A stretch of DNA of 64,000 nucleotides from Benincasa hispida (lineage: Eukaryota; Streptophyta; Magnoliopsida; Cucurbitales; Cucurbitaceae): the NCBI RefSeq assembly GCF_009727055.1, contig NC_052352.1, positions 26,665,322-26,729,321 of the forward strand, written 5' to 3'. The notes below the pieces were generated by a model, which had not been told where the DNA came from, did no database searches, and saw only the letters and a program-made list of their open reading frames with translations. Each line of letters starts with the position of its first letter. Positions within the stretch are counted from its first letter, which is position 1. The translations under genes and the position numbers were made by a program. Positions 24,003 through 35,672 of the stretch are shown here, one piece after another.

Positions 24003-24620
24003 ATATTGATTCTTTGCTGTACAATATTCAAAATTTGAGTCCTTTTGAGTCCCCAAGTACCCAAGCATTGACCAGTGAAAACCTTTCACCCATAAATTCA
24101 AATTTCAATTTTTTCCAAGGAAAGTAATGAATGATTCACATCCATCCTTTTTTTTTTTTTTAATTATATATATAACCTACATTTTTATCAAAAGGTGAGT
24201 TCAGATTCAACTACCAAGATGTTGAAAAGACCTCCCATACCCTTTCGAGCCAACAAAACAAGTTGATCGTCTTAAGTGAGATTTTATTTTAATTTATTCA
24301 CAAAATAAATATGTAGAAAAACAATAATTTGACAAGCTATGCCTTTGTTAAAATTGAGTCGTTTGATGAAATTGAAAATAATGCGTCTTGAGTCTCATGA
24401 CAACAATTTACTTTTTAAGAAAGTTTCGACAAAACATTGAATGCTTTTAGTTCATAATATTCATGGCTAAAAGGATGATAATACATATTTGATTAGATGT
24501 AGGATAGATCTTTTCGTATTCAAGCAAAAATATTTGGCCTTGTTAAATAGGTAGAAAATAAATGTTTTGTTTCACGAGTAATTGATTAGAAGTTTAATTT
24601 CGAATTCTCAATAAGTCTTT

Positions 24621-24652
<32 letters not shown>

Positions 24653-25436
24653 TTTTTGAAAAAATGGACAACAACAGAACAAACAACATAATCTCATTAC
24701 ATGGCACAAGTAAAATAAACCATTTAAGGTAAGGGATATGGAGAAGGGTAGACACATCCTCCTCCGTAGCCAAATTTTGCAAGAGAGCACCCTAAAACAT
24801 TGTGACAACGATGAATAAGAGAAAATGGTGGATACAACCTGAATTATGCACCTTTGACTAATTAGTCTCATTGATGATGAAAAATATTTTACAGAAATTG
24901 ACAACTTTGTCATTAAGTAAATTAACTACCAGTAAAACAATCACAATCAACAAATGTGCCTTTTTTTTTTTAATGTTTATTTACTCGACCTTATATCATA
25001 ATGTTGTAGTGGAGCCATAATCTACTTGGAAACGTCCTTGTCACATCTCTTTTATATATATCAAGTAAAAAATTATCGGGAATAAGGAGAATTCAAATCT
25101 CTAACATCTTTATATATATATTAATCAATTGAGTTGGGCTTAGATTGACTATACACTTTAAATTTTCATCTTTTACAAATTTAACTTTTAAAATGATATT
25201 TTCTTTGATTTAACTATACAAAATTGCAAGAAAATTAACTTGATTGAATTGAAGTCCTTAGACAAAATTCTAGATTAATTCTTATCAACTATAATAGTCG
25301 ACCAAACGAAAAACATCCTCTCATGACCATATAAGTTAATTAAAAAGTAATCATTATACTGATAATTTATAAAATTTTACAAAACTATGAGAACAAATAT
25401 AAAAAACAAAAGGAAAAATATCAAATTACAAATCTG
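24003..25436. other. AT-rich intergenic DNA, no gene seen
   Basis: A long T/C tract at 24618-24658 creates poly-lysine-like ORFs on the - strand. A faint SINE-like stretch (box-B-like AGATTTGAATTCTCC on the - strand, near 25085-25100) is present, but no ends can be fixed. Confidence 0.45.
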
Positions 25437-25760
25437 AATTGTATCAATTTAAACCCTAAATTAATAGTTGTATCAATTTAACTTTTGAACTTTCATAAGT
25501 GTATCGATTTACAAACTAATAATTGTATTAATTTAAACCATGAATTTTCATAAATGTATTAATTTTAACTTGAAATTTTACAAATGTATCAATTTAAACC
25601 ATCAATTATGTTTTATTTAAATACACTTATGAAGTTCATGGTTTAAATTAATATATCTATAAAAATTCAGAGTTTAAATTAATATACTTGTAAAAGTTCA
25701 AAATTCAAATTGATATCATTATTTAGAAAGGTTTAAATTGATACAACATAGATATATTAA
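25437..25760. repeat. Foldback made of short tandem units
   Basis: The left arm has several units like GTATCAATTTAAACC spaced 30-45 bp apart. The right arm has the same units reversed (GGTTTAAATTGATAC and AAATTAATAT variants). The whole forms a large imperfect hairpin of about 320 bp. Confidence 0.6.
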
Positions 25761-27665
25761 TGTAAAGTTGACTTTTAATAAAAATAAATTCCATCAGCCA
25801 CTTGTACGGTAAATTAGCAATGTACTTTGTTGGAATTAGCGCAGCGTAACCCCGTCCCGTCCAAGTCATACCATTATTTTATTTTTATTTTTCAAAGTCG
25901 CACCAATTTTAATTAGGATCAACGTTGTCTGCTTTGGAAACGACAGCGTTTTAAGCGTAATAGAGGAAATTGCTGCTTTTGGTTCAGTGTTTTGTTTCTC
26001 TCTTTTTTTTCCTGGGTTTTGAATCGTTTCACCTTCAATAGCGTGTATTTCACGCTCCATTGTACAAATTTATGTTAAAATACCCATTTGGTATATATAT
26101 ATTTTGGATTTTGTTTTATTTTGGTCTCTATTTTTAGATATCTAATATTAATCTATCTACTTTTAATAAATCTAAATTTTAATCTATGCAGTTAAAGATG
26201 TCCATGAAACGAGACGGAGTGGAGCCGGGATGAGTTTTCCATCCTTGTCCCTACTACTAATTTTATTCTTTATCTCACAAAATTTTCCATAGAGATTGGG
26301 TTTCAGGAAGAAATTTTTTTTCTGTTTGAATTTTTAAAAAAGATTAATTAATCTAAATCATCACTATACAATTATTATTTAAATAGTTAAATATTTCATT
26401 CATATATGACATAGATATGATTAAAAAGGTAAAATTTTCATAATTTCTAAAAATTTAAAATTAAATAATACAATAATATATATATATAACTCTTTTATAA
26501 CCTACTGTGAGTTGTATAGTGAATTATATAGGTGTGTGTGAATATATAAAACAAAAATTAAAACCTTAAATATATATAATTAAAATTCGGGGCGAGGACC
26601 GGAATAAGGAATATAATCTCGGTCCCCATCTTCGCTTAGTCAATGAAAATTTTTTTCTCTCTATTCCTATCCCATTTCCCATCAAATCGGGAGATTTTTT
26701 ATCCCTTTTGAGATGGACACTACAGGTTGCATCTATATGTAATTAGTTTATTGTTGATTTTTTAAAAAATATATGTCATTGTTTGAAAAAATTATTATAA
26801 TTATTTAAATAACTTAAATAAAAATTAACTTTAAAAGGACTAAATTTAAATTTTATTGGAAGTATGAAACCAAAATGGTATTTTGGTCTATAATTGTATT
26901 ATTTTGGTGTAAGTATTTCTATTGGGTTTGATTAAATTTTATTTAGCTCTAAATTTTAGAATTATCATGCATTTAACATGTTTATTTTAATTTTTTAACT
27001 CTCTCCAAATAATTAAGTTTGTTGTGAATTTGAGAAACACGACATAACCAGAATTGTAATAAAATATAATATAATATTAAATAAATAAAACAAAATAAAA
27101 TAATAAAATGAGAAATGAGAAAATTCTCAAATATCTCCACTTTTAATTTGTATGGAATTTGTCCAAAAATGTGTATAATTTTAAAATCCACCAAATGTCA
27201 CTATTTATAGATAAAATGACAAATAGAATATGGACTTACATGGACACCAAACATGAATAATTATAAGGCACATGGACAACATAAAGGGTGATACATGACT
27301 TTTGGAACACTAAACAATGAACATTTATTTATTATTATTATATTCATAATAAAGTTAATATTTTTCTTTATTTTATTTTCAATTGTTTTATTCCTTTTAG
27401 TTCCATAATCTAATGAGCGAGATTTTTTTTATAATCTAATGAGTGAACATTTTTATGTAAGACGAATGTATGATGTTTTAGCTAGTTTGTTACTAGTTCG
27501 ATCTTTTAATTATTGAATTAAGTAGTTATTTTGTTGGCACGTTCTAATAATTAGGCCAATTTTTCCACTCATAAACATTGTGATTTATGTACTAGAAAAA
27601 TGTGAAGATTGTAACCGTTAACAAACATTATAATACCTTTTTGTTGTTTTAACACTTATGGGTTT
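25761..27665. other. AT-rich intergenic DNA, no gene seen
   Basis: Contains a GC-richer patch at 26200-26240 (GAGACGGAGTGGAGCCGGG), which is mirrored loosely at 26588-26640 and suggests a decayed foldback of about 500 bp. No coding sequence. Confidence 0.45.
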
Positions 27666-28492
27666 TTTTTGTACGAAAAGCTCCTCTTTAGGGGCTCAAA
27701 CGAATTTTGGCTCAAGATGATATTGTTTTGGTCAGGTGCATGTAAAAATATGATATTGTCCCCAAATTGTATGTGAAGGCCTTACACTCAAACGAATTCT
27801 CGTCCCTTCTTTTTGTTCTTCATCAAACATAATTGTAACTTTTTATTCGATTTTTTTTCTTTGTTTAAAATTTTCCTCTTGTTTCTCACTCCTACTACTC
27901 ATTTCTCGCTCATTTTTATTGTTCCCCATCAGGCACAATCCTAGATGTTTTTTCTTCAATTTTTTTTCCTTTGTTCAAATTCTTCCTCTAGCTTATCGTT
28001 CATTCCTCTTGTTTCTCACCAAGCACTTATGTAATTTTTTTCTTGGGGAAAAAACTGCAGAACGAAGAAGAAAGAGAAAAAAAAGTTGGTGAACGAAGAA
28101 GAAGAAAAATGGAGGAGGAGGAAAAGGAGGAGAAGAAACGAGCGGAAGAAGAGGAAGAAGAAGCAGTTGAAGGAAGAACATGAAAAAAAAAAAAAAAAAA
28201 AAAAAAAAGCTGGGAAACGAAGAAGGAAGAAGAGTTCAGGGATCTTCATATGGTTGGCCCTTTTACAAGGATGTAAATGAAATTCGGCCCACGATTTGAA
28301 ATCGAATGAAATTCAACCTTCTGCTAACATAAGCGCACTATGAAATTACCGATTCAACCTGCAAATGGATTGAGAGCAAAATTAATCTCGCTTCTCGATA
28401 TCGCTTCTATATTCTTGATCTCGTTTCTCACTTCTCGCTTTTCCAACTTTTTCCCTTATCAACGCTTTTCTTCGATTCTCGATTCTCAATCT
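27666..28492 (+). mobile_element. Left part of a split inverted-repeat element
   Basis: The left end carries GGGGCTCAAACGAATTTTGG (about 27692-27711), which is mirrored by CGTTTGAAGGGCGC near 33400 after the inserted retroelement is left out. Inside are a pyrimidine-rich arm (27790-28015) followed by a purine-rich GAAGAAG arm (28060-28240), which can pair with each other. ORFs over these tracts are low-complexity artefacts. Confidence 0.5.
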
Positions 28493-30274
28493 TGTTGAAA
28501 TAGATGTCCTAAATCTCATGGTCTTGTAGTTCGTAAATTGTATTGTACAAACATATTATTTATTTAATAAAATAAATATTATTTTATTTGATATTTACTT
28601 GTATTAACCCAAAACCAATAAACTAAGATTCAAGGTTACTAAACATGTATGTGGAGACATACAAGTAGATCATGTTTAAATAATAACCTTTGTAGTAGAT
28701 AGATAAGACTAGGTACCTTATCCTGGTGACACTATGGACACAAACCGCTTTATAGTTGTTACAATTATTTAAAGTGCTACAAATGATCTGATCTTGATCA
28801 TTCATGTGGAGACATGGGAGCGAGGGTATCCAATACAAAGAGTTTGTATAAGAACGAACCACAAAATGAATAGTCTCTTTTTATAACATCATTGCTATAA
28901 TAGACTTATATTTCACCAAAATGACCATAAATGACTTGACCATAATCCTGAGTGAGTTGTGAACTCCTGCCTATGAGGGTAATTCTTTGATCTGCATGGG
29001 TGAGAGTAGCTAGATTCGCTGACTCAATATGCCTACCATTTTGAGAATTCGTCTAATTGGGGAGTTGAGAACACAACTACACAAGGAGGAATTCTCTCCT
29101 TCCCGAATGTTAGGGTAAGTAGATAAATGGCTCCCCTAAGAAGGGATTCAACTATAGTTGGACTATGACTAATTGTTCATTGGAGGGATCAATAGTACTT
29201 AGGAGTTAGATGTAACTATAATGGTAAAACGATAATTTTAACCCAACTATACTTACGAGCAATTTGTGAAGGGTCAACACATTGTTGATTGGTTATGTCC
29301 AATGGACACAAAAATATATCTATTGTTCAAAAAGTGCAGTTGTCGGTCTTTAGTGGAGTGACTGACAGCTAATGAAGGTTGATTAATTTAATTAAAGAGT
29401 TTAATTAATTAATCAAGTATCATTGGAGCTTCAATCTATAGGTCCACACGGTCCCCTTGTTAGCTCAATAAGGATTAATGAGAATCAAATTAATTTTGGA
29501 TTAATTTGAATTGTTCAAATTAATAAAGAGAATTAATTGCATATGATATAATAATGTAACGTATATGATGCATTATAATATAAAGTTTTAGTAAGAGAAA
29601 TAAATATTTTAATATGATTTAAATATTAATTATATGAATATGATTCATATAAAAACTACAAGTTGAAGTTAATATGAATATGATTCATATTAATACTATA
29701 GGTTATATGAGAGAATAATAAACTATAAGCTATATTATATGTGATATAATGTAAACTATAGGTTATATGTCATATACGATATAACATATGATTTAATATA
29801 ATATATACTAAATTAGTTAATATATATTATTATTAAGAATTCAATTGGTTTTTATAGAAAGAGTTCTCCCTCATTCTTAATCTCCTTTGCAAGAAAAAAT
29901 CTCTCAAGATTTCCAATCCTCCCTTCACCAAAATTCATCTACGGAAGCCCACAACTCTCTATGATTCTCTCCTTAAGAATATTGAGGAAAACATTATAGT
30001 GGTGTTCGAATTCCATCCATGTTGTTGTAAAGGGGAGAACTAGAGGAGATCCATTCGTGATCTTTCAGTAGAGTGGAAACGTGAAGGTTTTTGTTCTTCA
30101 AAGGTTAGTCTCGATTTCCCTTTCCTCTCTATTTATTTTAGTAGAAGCATGCTTAAGATTCAATTGGTTTATCCTATTTAGTTTCCGCCCTCTACATTGT
30201 AATGTTCTGTAAAAAAAAATTAGAGACATGATGCATTCAATTGCTTCCACTTTGGGAACTTTTAATCTCTTGAA
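28493..30274 (+). mobile_element. 5' LTR (about 1.8 kb) of a large-LTR Copia-like element
   Basis: It starts TGTTGAAATAGATGTCC at 28493 and ends just before a primer-binding site at 30276. It shares ordered blocks with the LTRs at 6145-8398, 8900-10645 and 11290-13160, and from about 29042 on with the 3' LTR at 31610-32964. The flank AATCT (28488-28492) is a probable target-site duplication with GATCT at 32965-32969, one mismatch. Confidence 0.75.
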
Positions 30275-30275
30275 T

Positions 30276-30288
30276 TGATATCAAAGCC
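30276..30288 (+). other. Primer-binding site of the large-LTR element
   Basis: TGATATCAAAGCC, a decayed form of TGGTATCAAAGCC seen at 6127-6142, lies right after the LTR end. It is complementary in pattern to initiator tRNA-Met. Confidence 0.65.
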
Positions 30289-31609
30289 AGGTTGTGTCTT
30301 TGATTTTCATTTTCGAACTTCAATTCAAAGTTTTTTTGGTAGATGTTTTTGATGTATTATGAATGTATGTTGAATTTGGCACTTGGATGTTTCGAAAATT
30401 GGCTTAGCTTTACTACTTTATTCAGTCGATTTGTAAGGATCCAATGTATTTTTTTTTCATTTTATTTTTACAATTGAGTTTATAAAAGTTCGTGTCACTT
30501 GTGTGGTGAGTTTTCGGCTTTAATTTAGAGAAATTTGGAACAAAATGGATGAGGGATCGATACAGAGGAAGCATTCTTCCCTAGAGCGTGACACACAACG
30601 TAACGATGTCGTGCATTATGCTGTAAGGCAGAATGTCTAGCGTAGCTATGCTCAGTAGCAGTGTTGCAGTGCTGCATGCAACGTAAAGCTATGCTATGTC
30701 AACTCAAAAGCCAGCATAGCAATGCTGCAACAATGCAAAAGTCAACGTAATGACGCTGGTGCCAAACATCGTTACGCTCCGAGCACGGTTCGCTCCTGCG
30801 TGAGGCACTTCCAAATAGTAGCTTCGAGTCTCCTGGTGTGTAGTTGAAGGCAATTTTGCTTTATTTAATTATTAATTTATAATAATTAATTTAATTATTT
30901 TTATTTTCATTAATTAAATTAATATAAGGGTTATATTAATTTAATTAATGTTTAGGATGTCAATTTTCGGTCTAATGTTGCTTTTATTAGTTTATACATG
31001 TGATGTATGATTTATTTGATTATATAGCATATTGTATATCATATAGTATAAAAATCCCACCATATGATAAACATTATTTCATACATCATTTTTAATATAA
31101 GTGTTATATTATATAGTTGCATGATTTTATTAACCATGCTCGTGCATCATATTTAATATAATTGTTATATTATATGAATGCATGCATTAATAACATGTCC
31201 ATGCATCATATTATATTGTAATTGATATAATATATAGTTGTGGAGGATGGATGTCTGTTATTTTTTTTTCCATTACTTTATAATATAGTTGTTATGCTAT
31301 GTAATGAATATGGAAATACATGTAGCATGACATTACTTTAGAAAAATGTAATTATTTTATTTTTATGTATGTCATTAGATGCATGTATATGTTCTAATTA
31401 TTTCATTAATCTTTATAAGTGTTATAAGTTAATGAAGTTTGAATTAAAATCTATAACAAGAGTTGTATGCAAACATAGGTTAAATTAATTTTAAATGGTT
31501 TAAAATTGATTACACCTAGACTTATGTTAATAATATTTCTAATGAGATTAAAAATAGGTTTAATCTTTGAATTCCATTTTGATATGATTAAATTTAATTA
31601 AATAAAAGA
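30289..31609 (+). mobile_element. Internal region of the large-LTR element, almost non-coding
   Basis: About 1.3 kb with no recognisable gag or pol. Between 30575 and 30790 there is a cluster of words like (A)ACGTAACGATG, AGCGTAGCTATGCT and CAGCATAGCAATGCT. The rest is AT-rich with several TATTATATAATTGTTATAT-like repeats (31080-31320). The 3' polypurine tract is missing, because the deletion that removed the start of the 3' LTR took it too. It is non-autonomous or heavily deleted. Confidence 0.65.
30575..30790. repeat. Cluster of short words around AGCGTAGCNATGCT
   Basis: At least eight variants of ACGTAACGATG, GCGTAGCTATGC and GCATAGCAATGC occur in both orientations in 215 bp, GC-richer than the surroundings. 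It lies in the leader just past the primer-binding site, the same place as the ATCGTTTAG cluster of the element at 2865-8398. Confidence 0.6.
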
Positions 31610-32964
31610 TTAATTTTTGGGGATTCATTTGATTGGGCAGTTGGGAACACAACTACACAAAAAGGAATTCACTCTTTCCCGATTGTTAAGGTAAGTAGAT
31701 AGATTGCTCCCTTAAGGGTTGATTTCGAGTCTTGAACAATGTTGCGTCACACCCTCTTCTGGCCTGAGAGAGGTTTAGTTATAGTTGGATTATGACTAAT
31801 TGTTCATTAGATAAATCAGTGGTACTTAAGAAGTTAAATGTATCTATAGGGGTAAAATGATAATTTTGATCCAAGTATATTTGCGAACAATTTGTAAAGT
31901 GTCAACTCACTATTGATTGGTTATATCCAGTGGGCAAAGAAATATATCTATAATGTAAAGAGTACGACTGTCGGTCTTTAGTGGAGTGACTTGTAGTTAA
32001 TGAAGATTGATTAATTTAATTAAATAGTTTAATTAATTAATTAGGTATTATTGAAACTTCAATCTATAGGTCCGTAAGGTCCCATTGTTAGCTCAATAAG
32101 AATTAATAAGAATCAAACTCATTTTGGATTAGTTTGAATTGTTCAAATTAATAAATTGAATTAGTTGTATATGATACAATTAATATAATGTATATGATGC
32201 ATTATAATATAAAGTTTTAGTGAGAAAAATAAATATTTGAATATGATTCAAATATTTATTATATGAATATGATTCATATAAGAACTATAAGTTAAAATTA
32301 ATATGAATATGATTCGTATTGATACTATAGGTTATACGAGAGAATAATAAACTATAGGTTATATTATATGTGATATAATGTAAATTATAGTTTATAGTTA
32401 TATGATATGATATATATTAAATTATTTAATATATATTATTACTAAAGATTCAATTTTGAATTTTGAAAATTAAAAACATGGGAGGAAATTATTTTGATAA
32501 CTCTCTCAATCCCCTTTCTCCCATATACGTGAAACACAAAGGAGTGGTTAAGGGATTGGTGACTTGAAATTTGTTTTCATAGAAAGAGTTCTTTTTCATT
32601 CTTAATCTCCTCTGCAAGAAAAATTCTCTCAAGATTTCCAATCTTCCCTTCAATAAAATTAATCCACGGAAGGCCACAACTCTATGTGGCTCTCTCCTCG
32701 AGAATATCTAGGAAGACATTATGGTGGTGTTCGAATCCAACCTTGTTGTTGTGTACGTGTTGCTATAAAAGGGAGAACCGAAGGAGATCGGTTCGTGATC
32801 TTTCACCCGAGAGGAAATGTGAAGGTTTTTGTTTTTCAAGAGTTAGTCTCGATTTCCTTTTCCTCTCTATATTATTTCAGTAGAAGCATGCTCAAGATTC
32901 AATTAGTTTATCCTATTAGTTCCGTCCTCAACTACTTCCGCTCCGGGGAATTCAAATCCCTTTA
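31610..32964 (+). mobile_element. 3' LTR of the large-LTR element, missing its first 550 bp
   Basis: It matches 29042-30274 in order: ACACAACTACACAA, GTAAGTAGATAGATTGCTCCC, the AATCAAACTCATTTTGG zone, the GAATATGATTCATAT array, AGTTAGTCTCGATTTCC, AGTAGAAGCATGCTCAAGATTC and the end at 32964. The part corresponding to 28493-29041 is absent. GATCT follows at 32965-32969. The ORFs at 32684-32965 lie inside the LTR and are not genes. Confidence 0.75.
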
Positions 32965-33432
32965 GATCTCGCTTCTTGGTACTCGTTCTTGGTTCTCGAT
33001 TCTTATTCTTGATCTCACTCCTTAGGTAGAAGAAGATGGCGGAAGAAAAAACAAAACGAAGAAAAAATTAAAAATGCAAGAGAAAAGGAGGAAGGAGAAG
33101 AAGAAAACACAGAAAAATGGAAGAAGAAGAAGAGAATTGCTGAAAATGAAATGAAGAAGAAGAGAAGAGTAGAAGAAAAGCAAGAAGAAAAGAAACATAC
33201 AAAAAATAAAAAATAAAAAACAAAAATGCAGAAAACAAAAAGAAAAAGGGGAAAAAAAGAAAAGAAAAATGCAATAAACATGAATGGAAGAAGAAGGAAG
33301 AGGAAGTATACCGTTTAGGGTTAAAGTGGTAAATTTATTTGAAGCTGACATAAGCAAAGGGCCAAAAGTCATTGATTTCCAAACTTGAGGTTATTTTTCG
33401 TTTGAAGGGCGCTCTATGTAATTTTCCTAGGA
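32965..33432 (+). mobile_element. Right part of the split inverted-repeat element
   Basis: A pyrimidine-rich stretch (TCTCGCTTCTTGG, 32968-33012) runs into a purine-rich GAAGAAG arm (33015-33300). The right end near 33375-33432 mirrors 27666-27711. The long serine/phenylalanine ORFs on the - strand come from the purine tract and are not genes. Confidence 0.5.
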
Positions 33433-33452
33433 GTTCATTAGGGGTAAGGATG

Positions 33453-34005
33453 TTAAAAAAATGACAACCTGAACAATCCATACTACCAACCCAAACTAGG
33501 TTTGGATCGGGTTAGTTTTGTTCTTGGATTGGGTTGAGTTAACTTTTTCAATCTTTTGTTTGGGGTTGGTTAGGTTCGGATTGGCTAAGTAAAATGCGGC
33601 TGATCTCAATCCAGCTCGAATTAATATATAATATATATATATTATATATATATTTCTCTTAGTTTAAAGTTGGACTATTTTGGGTTAATGAATTTTATGA
33701 ATTTTTAATATTTTTCTTTTAAAATTGTTATGATGTTTGTATTTATTTAAAGTTTGTAATAAATATCATAGATAACTGGTTTTTAATATTTTAATTGTAT
33801 GAGAATTTAGTTATTAGCAATGTGTTGTAGATAATTTTACATATTTTAAATTAATAAGAAAAAATGAGTTATAATCCGATAATTCAACCCAATCTAACCT
33901 GAATTTTGAGGTTGGGTTGGGTTGGGTTGGAGATTTTGTTCGGATCTTTTGGGTTGTAATTTTTAGGTTTGTCCAAAAGACACCCTCCACCCAACCCATG
34001 TATAC
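33453..34005. mobile_element. Foldback element with GGTTGGGTT arms
   Basis: ACCAACCCAAACTAGG on the left and GGTTGGGTTGGGTTGG (33911-33928) on the right are inverted relative to each other, with AT-rich DNA (TATA tract at 33625-33650) between. No coding sequence. It fits a common class of plant MITE. Confidence 0.5.
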
Positions 34006-34889
34006 CCATAATTAGGGATTACAGTGTACTAATTTCATAAGTGTGGATGATGTAAGCAAAAAGCCATTTTTCATTTGTTTTCAAAATTGAGGTCAAATTT
34101 CATGTGGACCTTTTGTTTTGGTCATCTATCCTAGTTTCCCTAACACTCACTCTCTCCTTGCTCAAACTAATTCGGAAAAGATTTGTGATAAAGTAAAAAG
34201 GGTAAATAAATTAAAGAGTCGAAATTATGTTAATTTTCAATTTGGTACCTAATATTTTATCATTCTCAAAATCCACTCTTAGTATTTAAAAACGTTTAAT
34301 TAAATCATTTCTCAAACAAGAAAAAAAATCTTAAAATTCAAAAATAGAAAACTATGTCATTAAATTAAATTCTATTTAGATAAATAGATGTGCCACTTAA
34401 GTCAAGTGACTTTTGTCGAAAGACTTATTGAGTTGTACATGTAAACAATATCAAAGAAGTATGTTGCCATTATTAAAATATATTAATGATTTTTTAGTTC
34501 AATAATATGGTATGAAGATATGCACAAAATTTTTAAGACAAATAGTACATGTTGAATCGTTCACATATCTATTTCTTTTGATTTAAGTATTTAAGTTTTT
34601 TTCTTTTAAAAAAATTTAAGATACTAATAGTTAAGACTCGAGAGTTAAGACGTTATACAATTTAATTTAAATGTTAAATATTCAAATCAATCCCACAATT
34701 TTGAACGTCCACTTGATCCCACGATCTCCTTTTTATTGAAGCCCTTCTCCAATAGAAATAAGGCTCACATGAAAAAAAAAAAAAAAAAAAATCTCATATA
34801 AGAAATAAGCATTTTAACCCATTAATAAAATATAAGCTATTTATTAATTAAATATTTTGTAATTTAATTTATAGTTATTTTAAAAATAT
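34006..34889. other. AT-rich upstream DNA, no gene seen
   Basis: A poly-A tract at 34770-34790. No coding sequence and no recognisable element ends. Confidence 0.45.
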
Positions 34890-34892
34890 TAA

Positions 34893-35217
34893 AGAGCGTT
34901 TGGGGCAAATAGTTTGTTATTATAGTCCTAGATTATTATAGTTAGGTTATAATAATTTGTATTTAGGGTACAAATTATTTTAGTTTGAGTTATACTAATA
35001 TGTGTTTGAGGTTCAGAAGGAAATAGTAAGCACGGTAGTAAATAATAAAAAGATGATAAATGTAAAATAATAAAAACGGTAGCAAATTGTGTATATAATA
35101 ACAAATGTGAGTTTTAAAATAGTGTTAACTAATACTAATTGAAAAATACAAAATAGTATTACTCTAACAAAATATAGTTATTATAGTCTTAGAATAATTG
35201 TGGTTGGAAAGACACCC
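34893..35217. mobile_element. MITE-like element in the H+-ATPase upstream region
   Basis: The left end GAGCGTTTGGGGCAAAT and right end ATTGTGGTTGGAAAGACACC are imperfect inverted repeats, and TATTATAGTCCTAGA / AGTCTTAGAATAA follow inward. A TTAAA-like flank occurs on both sides. It lies about 190 bp upstream of the TATA box. Confidence 0.45.
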
Positions 35218-35405
35218 TAATTAAACATCCATGTTTTCAAAAAATTGAGTATGTGAATATTTCAAATACTTATTCGAAAAAAGAAGACGCGTGTATCTCA
35301 TTTGAATAAGAGGCGCGTGTAGTGAGCGAACGTGGCCGGAGGCAATAAAAGGCGTTGGTAAGTGGGGCCCACGACAGTAGCGTGACTTCAAGCGCCGAAG
35401 GCTAC

Positions 35406-35413
35406 TATAAAAG
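35406..35413 (+). promoter_or_regulatory. Probable TATA box of the H+-ATPase gene
   Basis: TATAAAAG lies 267 bp upstream of the chosen start codon, at the beginning of a C/T-rich leader. The region just before it (35290-35400) is GC-richer than the flanks, as is usual for plant proximal promoters. Confidence 0.6.
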
Positions 35414-35551
35414 TGAGTACAGATTTCAACAGACTTTCTTCACTGCCCTAATTAACTGATTTCCCCCAATCACCACCTACGTGAAACCCTCCATTTCTTT
35501 ATTTTCCGTATCGTCCTTCTTCTTTCTTTCTTTTCTCTTTCCTCTTCTTTA

Positions 35552-35578
35552 ATGGCGGTCGTTACGATTCTTCCATGA
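35552..35578 (+). CDS. Upstream ORF 1 in the H+-ATPase leader
   Basis: ATG to TGA, eight codons, in the presumed 5' leader of the H+-ATPase mRNA, 121 nt before the main start. Its TGA overlaps the ATG of the next upstream ORF (CCATGATT). Leaders of some tobacco plasma-membrane H+-ATPases are known to carry upstream ORFs that affect translation. Whether this one is translated cannot be told here. Confidence 0.5.
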   Translation: MAVVTILP

Positions 35579-35604
35579 TTCTCATGGACTTCTCGTATTT
35601 CTAA
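35575..35604 (+). CDS. Upstream ORF 2 in the H+-ATPase leader
   Basis: ATG to TAA, nine codons, with a second in-frame ATG at 35584. It overlaps the end of upstream ORF 1 by four bases (ATGA) and ends 68 nt before the main ATG, which leaves room for re-initiation. Confidence 0.5.
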   Translation: MILMDFSYF

Positions 35605-35672
35605 ATATACTTTTCATATCCGACTTCATCTTCTTCATTTCCTTTACTATTCACCGACCTTGCTCGTCGAAA

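Noticed and set aside
27993..28280. Poly-lysine/arginine and poly-phenylalanine ORFs
   Set aside because: Same cause: low-complexity purine arm of an inverted-repeat element.
33015..33372. Three overlapping - strand ORFs rich in Phe and Ser
   Set aside because: They are the complement of a purine-rich GAAGAAG tract. Open frames in such tracts are expected by composition, and no domain is visible.
33890..33930. GGTTGGGTTGGGTTGG read as telomere-like repeat
   Set aside because: The plant telomere unit is TTTAGGG. This is an arm of a foldback element with its complement at 33480.
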